DNA of 9,781 nucleotides from an uncultured Pirellula sp. (GTDB taxonomy: Bacteria; Planctomycetota; Planctomycetia; Pirellulales; Pirellulaceae): NCBI GenBank assembly GCA_903892365.1, contig CAITIF010000791.1, positions 1 through 9,781 on the forward strand, given 5' to 3'. Position numbers and translations under genes: made by a program. Shown one piece after another: positions 1 to 6,604 of this stretch. The notes beneath the pieces are model-generated. The model saw only the letters and a program-made list of their open reading frames with translations. It was not told where the DNA came from and made no database searches. Position 1 is the stretch's first letter. Every line of letters begins with the position of its first letter.

Positions 1-198
1 CAAAATGATAACTTGCTGAGTTGACGACATCGACCGAAGAAAGAAAAGCAGGCCTAGCATAAAAACAGCTAAGCCAATCAAAATGGCAAGGCTCAGCAAA
101 AGGCTAGATGCTTGGTCGACCGAGTTGGTCTTCATCGACGTTTCGTCAATGTCCAAGACGCTGCTAGATTCACCAACGGATTGAGATTTTTCGGCCAT
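1..198 (-). CDS. N-terminal fragment of a small membrane-anchored protein (partial)
   Basis: An open frame runs leftward from ATG at 196-198 to the window edge (66 codons, no stop), so the C-terminus is missing. The product begins with a polar, acidic, serine-rich cytoplasmic-type stretch of about 30 residues (MAEKSQSVGESSS...). A strongly hydrophobic segment follows at residues 33-54 and ends in an arginine, which fits a single signal anchor or first membrane helix. No catalytic motif is visible in the part present and I do not recognise the family. It starts 56 bases after the stop of the squalene-cyclase-fold gene on the same strand, so the two are probably co-transcribed. An AGGA-containing stretch lies about 15 bases before the ATG, rather far for a ribosome site. 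A second in-frame ATG is codon 22. The membrane-anchor reading is seen directly; any role is unknown. Confidence 0.7.
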   Translation of the reverse strand, partial: MAEKSQSVGESSSVLDIDETSMKTNSVDQASSLLLSLAILIGLAVFMLGLLFFLRSMSSTQQVIIL

Positions 199-254
199 AA
201 GGTTGCAATGATTCCTGTTCCAGGAGCAAAATCAAATTCGAATCTTGTGTACGA

Positions 255-1940
255 TCAATCTACAAAAACGTAATCAGGTCGAACGCTCAGATACCAACGT
301 TTCCACTGCAAAGATGCCTTCGCTTTGTCCTGGTCCGTCAACTTATCACGCTTGGGCAAATGATAAGTATCCAGCTGACGCGAAATGATGCGCAGCGATT
401 GCTCCGCAAAAAACGGCACACGAGGATCCGGATCGGTAAGCGCATAAATCAAAGCCGGTACCAAGTCCAGATCATCACCTCGCCCCAACATTTTGGCAGC
501 AATCTGACGCGCCTTGTAGTCTTTGGCATTCAGCAAACGAACGAATCGATTCAGTTGTTCCTTGCGTTGCTTTGGATCGCTGGCCAACAACATCCTATCT
601 GGAGCTAGACCATCCTCGCCCTCTACTTTGCTGTCATCCTCCAGCATTTTTAAAGCATCGTCGATCGAATTGGTCGCGTTCTTGTTGACGATTTTGTTTC
701 CGCTGATCGTAATTGACCCCACGTCATCCGGAATCTCCCCGATCCCCTGATTCATCGCTTCGCTCAAGTCTCCAATGGCCTTTTGAGTGCTTCGAATCAG
801 AAACAACAAACTGAAAGACGTGGCAACATTGGGCGGGATGAACGAGCTTGCGTCGTCCTTCTTGTTTCCCCAAGAGCCATCTGCACCTTGGGAAGCCTGC
901 AGCATTTTAACCCCTTCGTTGTACCAGTCCGGACTTTTGGTCTGTTTCCCCTTGGTTATTTCAAGAAACGACTCGTAACGCTCCTTGCTGTAAACATAGT
1001 AGTAATGGAAGTTAACATCTCGAGTGTAGGGATTTGCAGCAAACCAAGCTTCACTCCGCTTGCTCGATCCTTCGATCTTCGTTTTATCAAACGATACTTT
1101 TTTTCGTTCCGCTTCCGGGATGACTCGCCGAAAGGCCAAGGGTACGATCCCTTCTTCCTCTTGATTTTCAACCATTTTACTCCGGTACATGCCCAGCAAA
1201 TCACCACCGATCAACATCGCTGATAAGCCTGCAGCTGTCAGAGAATTGGTGACGCCTCCCTGAGTCGTGGAGCCGCCATCGTGCATATAGGGCCAACCGC
1301 CGGACTGCTGCTCCTGAGCAAGCAAAAGAAAATTAAGCGTTCGGATCACCGCTTCGTTCGGAACCTCGATACCAGTTTGGTTCATGGTCCAAAAGGCGAG
1401 CATCACATATTGAGTTTGAGAAATATCCCCAAATTTTTCGTTCCCGCCGGTGGTATAACCAAATCCACCATTTGGCTTTTGGATACGAAGTAGATAGTCG
1501 CGAATTTGCTTGGTGGCTTGCCCATAGGTATCCACGTTGACGGAAGGAAGCAACATCCCTGCAACGGACATAATATAGGTGCTCTTTTCCTCGGGGCGAA
1601 ACGATGGCAATGAAACGGCATGTGCCAATTCAAGGGCCTGAGCAACTCCGGCCTTCACGAGAGGATGCTCTGGATCGCCGGTCACTTTGAAGGCACATAA
1701 ACCAACGACCAAAGCCGGCCCCTCCCCGCCAAAACCAGCAGTCCGACCACCACCTGCACCGCTTTCCAAAAAGGCCATACCTTTGTTGACCATCTCCTGC
1801 ACGACGGGATGATCTGGGTAAAACTTCTGAGCAACCGCTCTGGAACCAGAAAAGCACTGGATTACGACCACGACAAGCAGAAAGTAGGCAGTATTGCCAC
1901 GATGAACCATCCACTTAGGCCAAACCGAATTGTGCGTCAA
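255..1940 (-). CDS. Secreted prenyltransferase/squalene-oxidase-repeat protein with HEAT-like C-terminus
   Basis: This 561-aa protein has an N-terminal signal peptide (hydrophobic core about residues 18-31, likely cleavage after AVAQ near 38), so it probably acts in the periplasm or outside. Residues about 45-390 carry repeats of the terpene-cyclase/prenyltransferase alpha-toroid type: QKPNGGFGY at 154, QEQQSGGWPY at 209 and QASQGADGSWG at 348. These match the glycine/aromatic turns of squalene-oxidase-like repeats. I see no DxDD-type cyclase motif, so a structural or binding role is more likely than terpene cyclisation. A less ordered linker (395-455) leads to a HEAT-like segment at about 475-520 (AAKMLGRG, VPALIYALTDPDPRV). 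The start is TTG at 1938-1940, chosen because AAGGA lies 8 bases upstream. An in-frame ATG at 1908-1910 (residue 11) would also leave a good signal peptide but lacks a ribosome site. Such secreted repeat proteins are common in planctomycetes and mostly uncharacterised. The family call is fairly sure; the function is unknown. Confidence 0.85.
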   Translation of the reverse strand: MTHNSVWPKWMVHRGNTAYFLLVVVVIQCFSGSRAVAQKFYPDHPVVQEMVNKGMAFLESGAGGGRTAGFGGEGPALVVGLCAFKVTGDPEHPLVKAGVAQALELAHAVSLPSFRPEEKSTYIMSVAGMLLPSVNVDTYGQATKQIRDYLLRIQKPNGGFGYTTGGNEKFGDISQTQYVMLAFWTMNQTGIEVPNEAVIRTLNFLLLAQEQQSGGWPYMHDGGSTTQGGVTNSLTAAGLSAMLIGGDLLGMYRSKMVENQEEEGIVPLAFRRVIPEAERKKVSFDKTKIEGSSKRSEAWFAANPYTRDVNFHYYYVYSKERYESFLEITKGKQTKSPDWYNEGVKMLQASQGADGSWGNKKDDASSFIPPNVATSFSLLFLIRSTQKAIGDLSEAMNQGIGEIPDDVGSITISGNKIVNKNATNSIDDALKMLEDDSKVEGEDGLAPDRMLLASDPKQRKEQLNRFVRLLNAKDYKARQIAAKMLGRGDDLDLVPALIYALTDPDPRVPFFAEQSLRIISRQLDTYHLPKRDKLTDQDKAKASLQWKRWYLSVRPDYVFVD

Positions 1941-2135
1941 AATTCGAATCCTTGAAAACCAACGATTAGGGGCCGCGAAATGCCAAAGGCAATTGGGACG
2001 ACATATCGTATTTAGCAGGGAAAATTAAAGTGAAAACAAGATTCGTCGTCGAGCGTTTCGCACGAAGAACATGCTCTCGCCCTCAAGTTTAGACTATCTG
2101 CATGCAACCTGGAAGACAAATGCTGCTAGCTCGAA
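1941..2135. other. Divergent intergenic region between the leftward unit and tRNA-Phe
   Basis: No gene is visible here. It must contain the promoter of the leftward squalene-cyclase-fold gene. The best leftward candidate is TTCACT (about 2033-2028) followed by TACGAT, 18 bases apart, but each box matches consensus at only four of six positions, so I do not call it as a feature. The AAGGA ribosome site of that gene lies just inside this stretch. Confidence 0.4.
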
Positions 2136-2164
2136 TTGACAAAGTCGCAAACCGGAAATACATT
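2136..2164 (+). promoter_or_regulatory. Sigma70-type promoter of tRNA-Phe
   Basis: A perfect -35 box TTGACA (2136-2141) is followed by a 17-base spacer and a -10 box TACATT (2159-2164, four of six consensus bases). Transcription would begin near 2171, about 13 bases before the mature tRNA. The stretch after the -10 box (AGCGGTCCCCC) is GC-rich, as is usual for stable-RNA promoters under stringent control. Control by ppGpp here is an inference from that composition. Confidence 0.75.
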
Positions 2165-2183
2165 AGCGGTCCCCCGATTGGGA

Positions 2184-2256
<73 letters not shown>

Positions 2257-2261
2257 CTAAT

Positions 2262-2287
2262 AAAACCCAGGTGCTCCTGGGTTTTTT
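2262..2287 (+). terminator. Intrinsic terminator of tRNA-Phe
   Basis: CCCAGG (2266-2271) pairs with CCTGGG (2276-2281) around the four-base loop TGCT. The stem is extended by four A-T pairs (AAAA at 2262-2265 with TTTT at 2282-2285) and followed by a run of six T (2282-2287). It begins six bases after the mature tRNA end and closes a monocistronic tRNA unit. The A-tract on the 5' side could let it work weakly in the other direction too. Confidence 0.92.
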
Positions 2288-2631
2288 CGTTGATGGATCC
2301 AACATCATCCGGAAACATTTTTTGTTTCCAGTTCCCCTATGCCAATCATTCTCGGCAATCTCTTCCTCCCTTCTGCCCATCCTACCCTCCGACGTGCTTT
2401 CAAAAGGCAAAACAACTAGGCCTTAAGAATGTGGGCCTTAACAAGCGATAGCGGCGATAGCGCGGTTACGGCAAGCACATTCAGACCCCCACTGCCCCCA
2501 TCGAGCACCTCAAACCCGCCTCGGTGAGCCCACTCGTTCACCGAATTTTTCCGCCTTAGACTTAAATGACTCGGTTTTGATTCCATCCCGACGCTTCAGA
2601 GCATTGTCATTCCCCTGGAGGTGACCAATAG
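2288..2631. other. Gene-free region between the tRNA terminator and the broken methyltransferase
   Basis: No open frame here looks like a real protein; the frames are short and stop-ridden. The stretch holds two small direct repeats: GGCCTTAA at 2419-2426 and again at 2434-2441, and a perfect tandem pair of GCGATAGCG at 2445-2462. By its position it should hold what is left of the methyltransferase SAM-binding domain if that gene decayed in place. Only a faint, possibly chance, resemblance is seen in one frame around 2405-2440 (a stretch reading KQLGLKNVGL). Confidence 0.5.
2445..2462. repeat. Perfect 9-bp tandem repeat, two copies
   Basis: GCGATAGCG occurs twice head to tail at 2445-2453 and 2454-2462. 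It lies in non-coding sequence directly after the second of two GGCCTTAA copies. A replication-slippage origin is likely; no function is evident. Confidence 0.7.
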
Positions 2632-2710
2632 GCAGTCATGAGTACCATCCCTCAATCCAATTCGGCGGCAACCCTCCATGTCTCTTCAGCCAATTTGTCA
2701 GAACGGGGGG
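2632..2710 (+). pseudogene. Out-of-frame remnant of the methyltransferase domain end
   Basis: The frame of ATG 2638 reads AVMSTIPQS...ANLSERG up to the run of six G at 2705-2710. From memory of the methyltransferase-regulatory-domain family, this lines up with the segment just before the regulatory domain: GVYSWIPQ (here AVMSTIPQ), a helix, then NLSxxGxA(F/Y)(I/V)SYNT. The continuation GAFISYNTVPGWH is present but one frame away. One extra G in the run would join the two frames exactly. In its present frame the stretch ends at TGA 2770-2772, giving only 44 residues from ATG 2638. A GGAGG (2617-2621) lies 16 bases before that ATG, too far to be a convincing ribosome site. A TAG at 2629-2631 and further stops upstream rule out an intact domain. 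The family comparison is from memory, so confidence is moderate. Confidence 0.55.
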
Positions 2711-2732
2711 TGCCTTCATCAGCTACAACACG

Positions 2733-3857
2733 GTGCCTGGCTGGCACTTTCGTGGCATGTTGCGAAGCATGATGCTTCAGCATGTTGAAGGACGCGATTA
2801 TCCACAAGCCAAAACAAGCCAGGCTCGGCCCCTATTGAAATTTCTCGCCGAAGCCAACGAAGGGAGCAATTCCATGCACGCGGCTTTCTACCAAAGCGAA
2901 ACCGTTGCTTTCGACAAGCAACCGGATCAATACGTTTATCAGGAGTACCTTGAAGCGTATAACAGAGCGTACTACTTTAAAGAGTTCGTATCTGAAGCCC
3001 AAAAACACTCGCTTCAGTTTCTTGGCGAGTCCGATCTTCCATCCAATTGGATTGGCAACCTGAACGAAAAAGCCAAAAGCAAACTCGAAAAGATAAACGA
3101 CTTGGTTCTTCGCAGTCACGACATGGACTGTATTAACAACCGGACATTTCGCGAGAGTTTGTTGGTTCACTCCGATACAAAAATCGACCTAAACATCTCG
3201 ACCGATCTGTTAGCTTCTGCTCGCTTTTCAGGCAGCTTCAAAGAGACGGAACCTTCTGAAAATCCAAATCCAACGGCAGAGAACAAACCAAAGTGCTTCA
3301 AGCTCGCATCAGGAAGAGTTCTGACCACTTCCGAACGCTCGACGCAGCTCGTAGCGGAACTTTTGGATCAAGTGTTCCCGTGTTCGCTACCAATCGCCGA
3401 ATTGCACCGACAAATCGAAGATCGATTGGAAAAGCAATCCATCCCTTCCAAAATTGAATTAAAACAACTTGCAGCTTCCATGATCCAATGGTCTTTATCT
3501 GGTTGGATTCAGTTTCGATTTTTGGATGACCGTATGAAGAGTAACGGATTCCATAAGCCCAAAACAACCACTTGGGCTCGTAGCCAAACCCGAGCAGTCG
3601 ACCTTGTCACCAACCAAGCGCACAATGTCGTTCGGATCAGCGGCGAGGATCGCTTGGTGCTTCCCATGCTCGACGGAACTCGCGACATGGATTCGCTTGC
3701 GAACGAAATGGAACTGCTGGTTCGATCGGGAGCTATTAACTTGATTTTTACGGACCAGAACAAAAATCTTAAGGGGAAAGAACTCCATAGGCATGCAGCG
3801 AGGCAGATGGTTGAACGCCTCGCTGCTAACTCCTTCCTGTTGCCCGATCTCAATTAG
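2733..3857 (+). CDS. Methyltransferase regulatory-domain/PKMT_C protein lacking its SAM-binding domain (probable decaying gene)
   Basis: The open frame encodes 374 residues matching the C-terminal two-thirds of proteins with a class I SAM methyltransferase, a methyltransferase regulatory domain and a PKMT_C-type domain; full-length members are usually a little over 500 residues. The regulatory domain spans about residues 1-100: PGWHFRGMLRSMM, RPLLKFLAEAN, Q-YVYQEYLEAYNRAYYFKEFV and HSLQFLGESDL. The C-terminal domain ends with the hallmark LVLPMLDGTRDMDSL near 310. The glycine-rich SAM-binding half is absent. The GTG at 2733 is the valine inside the conserved SYNT-V-PGWH motif, so it is not a natural start; the next candidate is ATG 2757. 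The same frame is open back to 2625 but offers no ATG, GTG or TTG. With no stop across 1.1 kb, either the loss is recent or the remaining part still has a role. Without the SAM site it should not methylate by itself. The acyltransferase operon lies downstream on the same strand. Confidence 0.75.
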   Translation: MPGWHFRGMLRSMMLQHVEGRDYPQAKTSQARPLLKFLAEANEGSNSMHAAFYQSETVAFDKQPDQYVYQEYLEAYNRAYYFKEFVSEAQKHSLQFLGESDLPSNWIGNLNEKAKSKLEKINDLVLRSHDMDCINNRTFRESLLVHSDTKIDLNISTDLLASARFSGSFKETEPSENPNPTAENKPKCFKLASGRVLTTSERSTQLVAELLDQVFPCSLPIAELHRQIEDRLEKQSIPSKIELKQLAASMIQWSLSGWIQFRFLDDRMKSNGFHKPKTTTWARSQTRAVDLVTNQAHNVVRISGEDRLVLPMLDGTRDMDSLANEMELLVRSGAINLIFTDQNKNLKGKELHRHAARQMVERLAANSFLLPDLN

Positions 3858-4131
3858 GTTTCCTGAGCCCCCTCTGTTCTGCAACGCTTGCAACGATCGT
3901 ATCGAATGCGCCCCTGGATAGGATGCAGGTATCGCAATTTCCGCCCGGAATCGGTGCGGGTGCATCGTAGCGACCTACGCTAGTTTTGGGTTCGCGGCCG
4001 TGCGTATCCCAAAGCCAAAATGTTTGGCAAATTGCACCAACCGACTTTGCTGCACCATGCCTCCCGAGAATGCCGCGTTTGTTCCAATACGCATTTGCAA
4101 TATGCTTGCCGACCGTACTTGCTTCTCGCAT
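3858..4131. other. Spacer before the acyltransferase operon
   Basis: About 270 bases lie between the methyltransferase-remnant stop and the preferred start of the SGNH protein. The downstream frame is open back to GTG 4000, but the peptide it would add is not membrane-like and looks non-coding. A small hairpin TAGCG/CGCTA (3968-3972 with 3978-3982) followed by GTTTT could be a weak terminator; it is too short to call. No convincing promoter is visible, though one should be here if the operon is not driven from upstream. Confidence 0.4.
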
Positions 4132-5208
4132 ATGCTTTGGCATCGTTTTCATACGCCCTTGCAACCCAAACCCTTTGCGATCGCGGTCGTATCCATCGCA
4201 CTTCTGTGCTTGCTTTGCGTGGCTGCACTAAACTGGTTGGTAAACCCGTACCGCCAATACTCTTCGCATTTACTTGCTCCCTTAATTCGAGATTCCCGAA
4301 GCGAGAAAGTAGCTTTATTCGAACTGCAACATTCCACAACGGAAGGCCTGATCTTAGGCTCCTCGCGGACGATGAAGTTCGAACCCAGCTACCTTCATGC
4401 CCGAACCAACCTTCGCTACTTCAATTTCGGAGTCAATCATGGACGTCCCGAGGACTTCTTGGCGATCGTGCAGTTCTACAAAAACTCCACCGGACACTTT
4501 CCAAAGTCAGTTCTGATCGGAGTGGATGTCGCATCCCTCAACGATGTAGTACCAAATGACGCTCGGCTTGTCGCAGAACCGAAGCTCTATTCCTGCGTTC
4601 GCAACAAAATCCCCTGGGCAGAAGAATACGATCGCTTGAGCCAGTTATTCAGTTATCAGCAATTCGTTTCAAGCATCAAGTCGCTCAGGAACTGTTTCGT
4701 TGCGAACGCTTCTGAAGCGGTGAAGAAACCCATGGAAATCTACGATCCGGATGGAGTGATCCAATACCTGAAACGCCAGGCCGAACGGAAGGAAGGAAAA
4801 TACGACTTTGAAAAAGCCATTCAACACGATCAAAAGGAACTGATGTCCGTATTCGGTAATATGACCAAGCTTTCACAACGACGGCTTGGATACCTGAAGG
4901 AGGTTGTCTCGCAATGCGAACAACAAGGATGTCAAGTAACATTGTTTCTTACCGCTCATCACCCAACACTAAGAAGCACTCTTTCTCGCAAAACCGATTT
5001 TGAGCACTTCGAGCGCGATGCCAAAATCACTCTTCAAAGAATTGCAGACGAATGTCAGGCTCGATTTGTGGACCTGAGTACCTTGGACACATTTGATGGC
5101 GATCCGAATGAATTCGTTGATGGCATCCATCCATTGGAACCCAATACGAGATTGATGATCGATCGCCTTTTCCCGAAATCACCGGAGGCACAATATGCTA
5201 TTCAATAG
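4132..5208 (+). CDS. Membrane-anchored SGNH-type O-acyltransferase, partner of the MBOAT protein
   Basis: From ATG 4132 the product is 358 aa. It has a short positive N-terminus, one hydrophobic segment (about residues 15-38, AIAVVSIALLCLLC...) and an extracytoplasmic domain. The SGNH motifs are all present in order: GSS at about 76-78 (Ser78, predicted nucleophile, in LILGSSRT), GVN at 100-102 (oxyanion Asn102 in NFGVNHG), and DGIH at 330-333 (Asp330 and His333). This is the layout of AlgJ/AlgX/DltD-like proteins that place acyl groups on exported polymers together with an MBOAT partner. The next gene overlaps its end by 14 bases and is exactly such an MBOAT, which strongly supports the role. 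Acetyl as the acyl group, and the acceptor, are inference. The start is uncertain: the frame is open to GTG 4000 with further ATGs at 4057 and 4102, none with a clear ribosome site. ATG 4132 gives the most typical anchor. It lacks similarity to hydrolases beyond these motifs, so an esterase role is less likely but possible. Confidence 0.8.
   Translation: MLWHRFHTPLQPKPFAIAVVSIALLCLLCVAALNWLVNPYRQYSSHLLAPLIRDSRSEKVALFELQHSTTEGLILGSSRTMKFEPSYLHARTNLRYFNFGVNHGRPEDFLAIVQFYKNSTGHFPKSVLIGVDVASLNDVVPNDARLVAEPKLYSCVRNKIPWAEEYDRLSQLFSYQQFVSSIKSLRNCFVANASEAVKKPMEIYDPDGVIQYLKRQAERKEGKYDFEKAIQHDQKELMSVFGNMTKLSQRRLGYLKEVVSQCEQQGCQVTLFLTAHHPTLRSTLSRKTDFEHFERDAKITLQRIADECQARFVDLSTLDTFDGDPNEFVDGIHPLEPNTRLMIDRLFPKSPEAQYAIQ
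5184..5188 (+). promoter_or_regulatory. Ribosome binding site of the MBOAT gene
   Basis: GGAGG sits six bases before ATG 5195, inside the end of the upstream coding region. It is the strongest Shine-Dalgarno site in the window and fixes the MBOAT start. Together with the 14-base overlap it suggests translational coupling of the two partner proteins. Confidence 0.85.
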
Positions 5209-6595
5209 CTATGTGTTTATCCTTCTATTTCTACCCTTGGTACTTATTGCTTGGTGGTCGCTCGCGCACTGGCCGCAAGTGCGTCTTTGCTTCTTGGTTG
5301 GAAGCAGTTACATATTCTACGGTTGGTGGCACTGGGAGTTTACTCTCCTGCTACTAGCATCTACGTTGGTGGACTACTACGTTGGGATCGGCATCCATCG
5401 CTCTCGAACAACATACGCCAAGCGTTGGCTATTAAGCCTATCCCTAGTAAGCAATCTAGGGATGCTCGCCTACTTCAAATACTGCGGGTTCTTTGCAGAA
5501 TCGATGAACCAGCTATTGGATGCCTTACGATTTGGGACCGTAATGAACGTTCCTGAAATAATCCTTCCAGTTGGAATTAGCTTTTACACATTCCAGACCC
5601 TTACTTATTCGATCGATCTTTACCGTGGCCAAGTGAAGCCCGCTCGTAGCTTCCTGCATTTCGCAGCGTACGTTTCGATGTTCCCACAGCTCATTGCGGG
5701 CCCCATCGTTCGGTACAGCGACGTGGAAAATCAAATGCAGGAACTAGGCAAATCGCCCGACTGGAATCAACAATGCCACGGTCTCTGGTTCTTCGTCGTA
5801 GGAATGAGTCAAAAAATTCTCATCGCCGACTCGGTGGCCAAGGTAGCAACCCCTCTGCTTGCCACCCCAGAAGCGCTTCAATTCGTTACTGGCTGGTCAG
5901 CTTTACTCGCATACACCATGCAACTCTATTTTGACTTCGCTGGTTACAGTAATATGGCGATTGGTTTGGGAATGATGCTTGGATTTTCGTTTCCGCAAAA
6001 CTTTGATTCGCCGTACCAAGCAACGAGCATTCAGAACTTCTGGCGCCGATGGCACATGACCTTGTCTTCCTTCCTTCGGGATTATCTGTACATTCCGTTG
6101 GGAGGTAATCGATTCGGTAAACTCATTTCGTACCGCAACCTGATCGTCGTCATGTTTTTGGGCGGCTTCTGGCACGGCGCCGGATGGACCTTTATCCTTT
6201 GGGGGTTGCTGCATGGATGCCTTTTAGTATTGAACGGACTGTACCGCGAACATATCGGGATCGTGTTTCCGAGGCCGATCGCGATTGCTTTCACCTTTTT
6301 ATGCGTGATGCTGGGATGGGTTCTGTTTCGATCGACGGATCTCAATATGGCCATGCTTTGGTATCGAGCCATCTTAGGCCTGAATGGAATCGAACGGGAT
6401 TTGTCCTTTGGTACCCTGGCGACCCTTGGTTTTGGAACAACCGTGTTTGCATCCTTGTTCTGTTGGTTTGCGCCCAACACATGGAACTACCGGCCAAAGT
6501 TTTCGCTTGGCACAGCGATCGTCTTAAGTCTCGTTTTCGTCCTTTGTGTCATGCGATTTGATGCCGAGAGTCCGTTTCTTTACTTCCAGTTTTAG
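5195..6595 (+). CDS. MBOAT-family membrane O-acyltransferase (AlgI/DltB type)
   Basis: This 466-aa polytopic protein has the usual bacterial MBOAT length and about ten or more hydrophobic segments. Diagnostic stretches are SSYIFYGWWHWEF (38-50), ILPVGISFYTFQTLTYSIDLYRG (123-145, given here only as landmarks), FPQLIAGPIVRYSD (163-176), QLYFDFAGYSNMAIG (243-257), NFWRRWHMTLSSFLRDYLYIPLGG (around 281-304) and GGFWHGAGWTFILWG (323-337). The two conserved histidines are present: His287 in WRRWH and His327 in GFWHGAGW, the latter matching the catalytic His of AlgI/DltB. In this family the protein passes an acyl group from a cytoplasmic donor across the membrane to a partner enzyme or polymer. Here the SGNH protein encoded just upstream is the obvious partner. 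The acyl donor is probably acetyl-CoA, by analogy. The gene looks fully intact. The family call is firm; the polymer (exopolysaccharide, wall or envelope glycan) is unknown. Confidence 0.95.
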   Translation: MLFNSYVFILLFLPLVLIAWWSLAHWPQVRLCFLVGSSYIFYGWWHWEFTLLLLASTLVDYYVGIGIHRSRTTYAKRWLLSLSLVSNLGMLAYFKYCGFFAESMNQLLDALRFGTVMNVPEIILPVGISFYTFQTLTYSIDLYRGQVKPARSFLHFAAYVSMFPQLIAGPIVRYSDVENQMQELGKSPDWNQQCHGLWFFVVGMSQKILIADSVAKVATPLLATPEALQFVTGWSALLAYTMQLYFDFAGYSNMAIGLGMMLGFSFPQNFDSPYQATSIQNFWRRWHMTLSSFLRDYLYIPLGGNRFGKLISYRNLIVVMFLGGFWHGAGWTFILWGLLHGCLLVLNGLYREHIGIVFPRPIAIAFTFLCVMLGWVLFRSTDLNMAMLWYRAILGLNGIERDLSFGTLATLGFGTTVFASLFCWFAPNTWNYRPKFSLGTAIVLSLVFVLCVMRFDAESPFLYFQF

Positions 6596-6604
6596 TGAAT
6601 TTTA

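Noticed and set aside
783..1223. Rightward 146-codon frame inside the squalene-cyclase-fold gene
   Set aside because: It is opposite a gene with a signal peptide and recognisable repeats; the translation looks like a codon shadow.
2005..2033. Leftward promoter TTCACT-18-TACGAT
   Set aside because: Both boxes match at four of six positions in an AT-rich stretch where such matches are common.
2290..2450. Possible remnants of the methyltransferase N-terminal motifs (FPYANHSRQS, KQLGLKNVGL) in one frame
   Set aside because: The two segments are spaced wrongly for the family and each is short, so chance is a fair explanation; kept only as a hint.
3495..3965. Leftward 156-codon frame antisense to the methyltransferase remnant
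   Set aside because: It lies opposite a frame with clear family motifs; its translation shows no domain and it has no ribosome site.
3968..3987. Weak hairpin TAGCG/CGCTA followed by GTTTT as a terminator
   Set aside because: The five-pair stem and short T run are too weak to distinguish from chance.
4178..4185. HIP1-like octamer GCGATCGC
   Set aside because: I noticed it only here, within coding sequence; no enrichment as in cyanobacteria.
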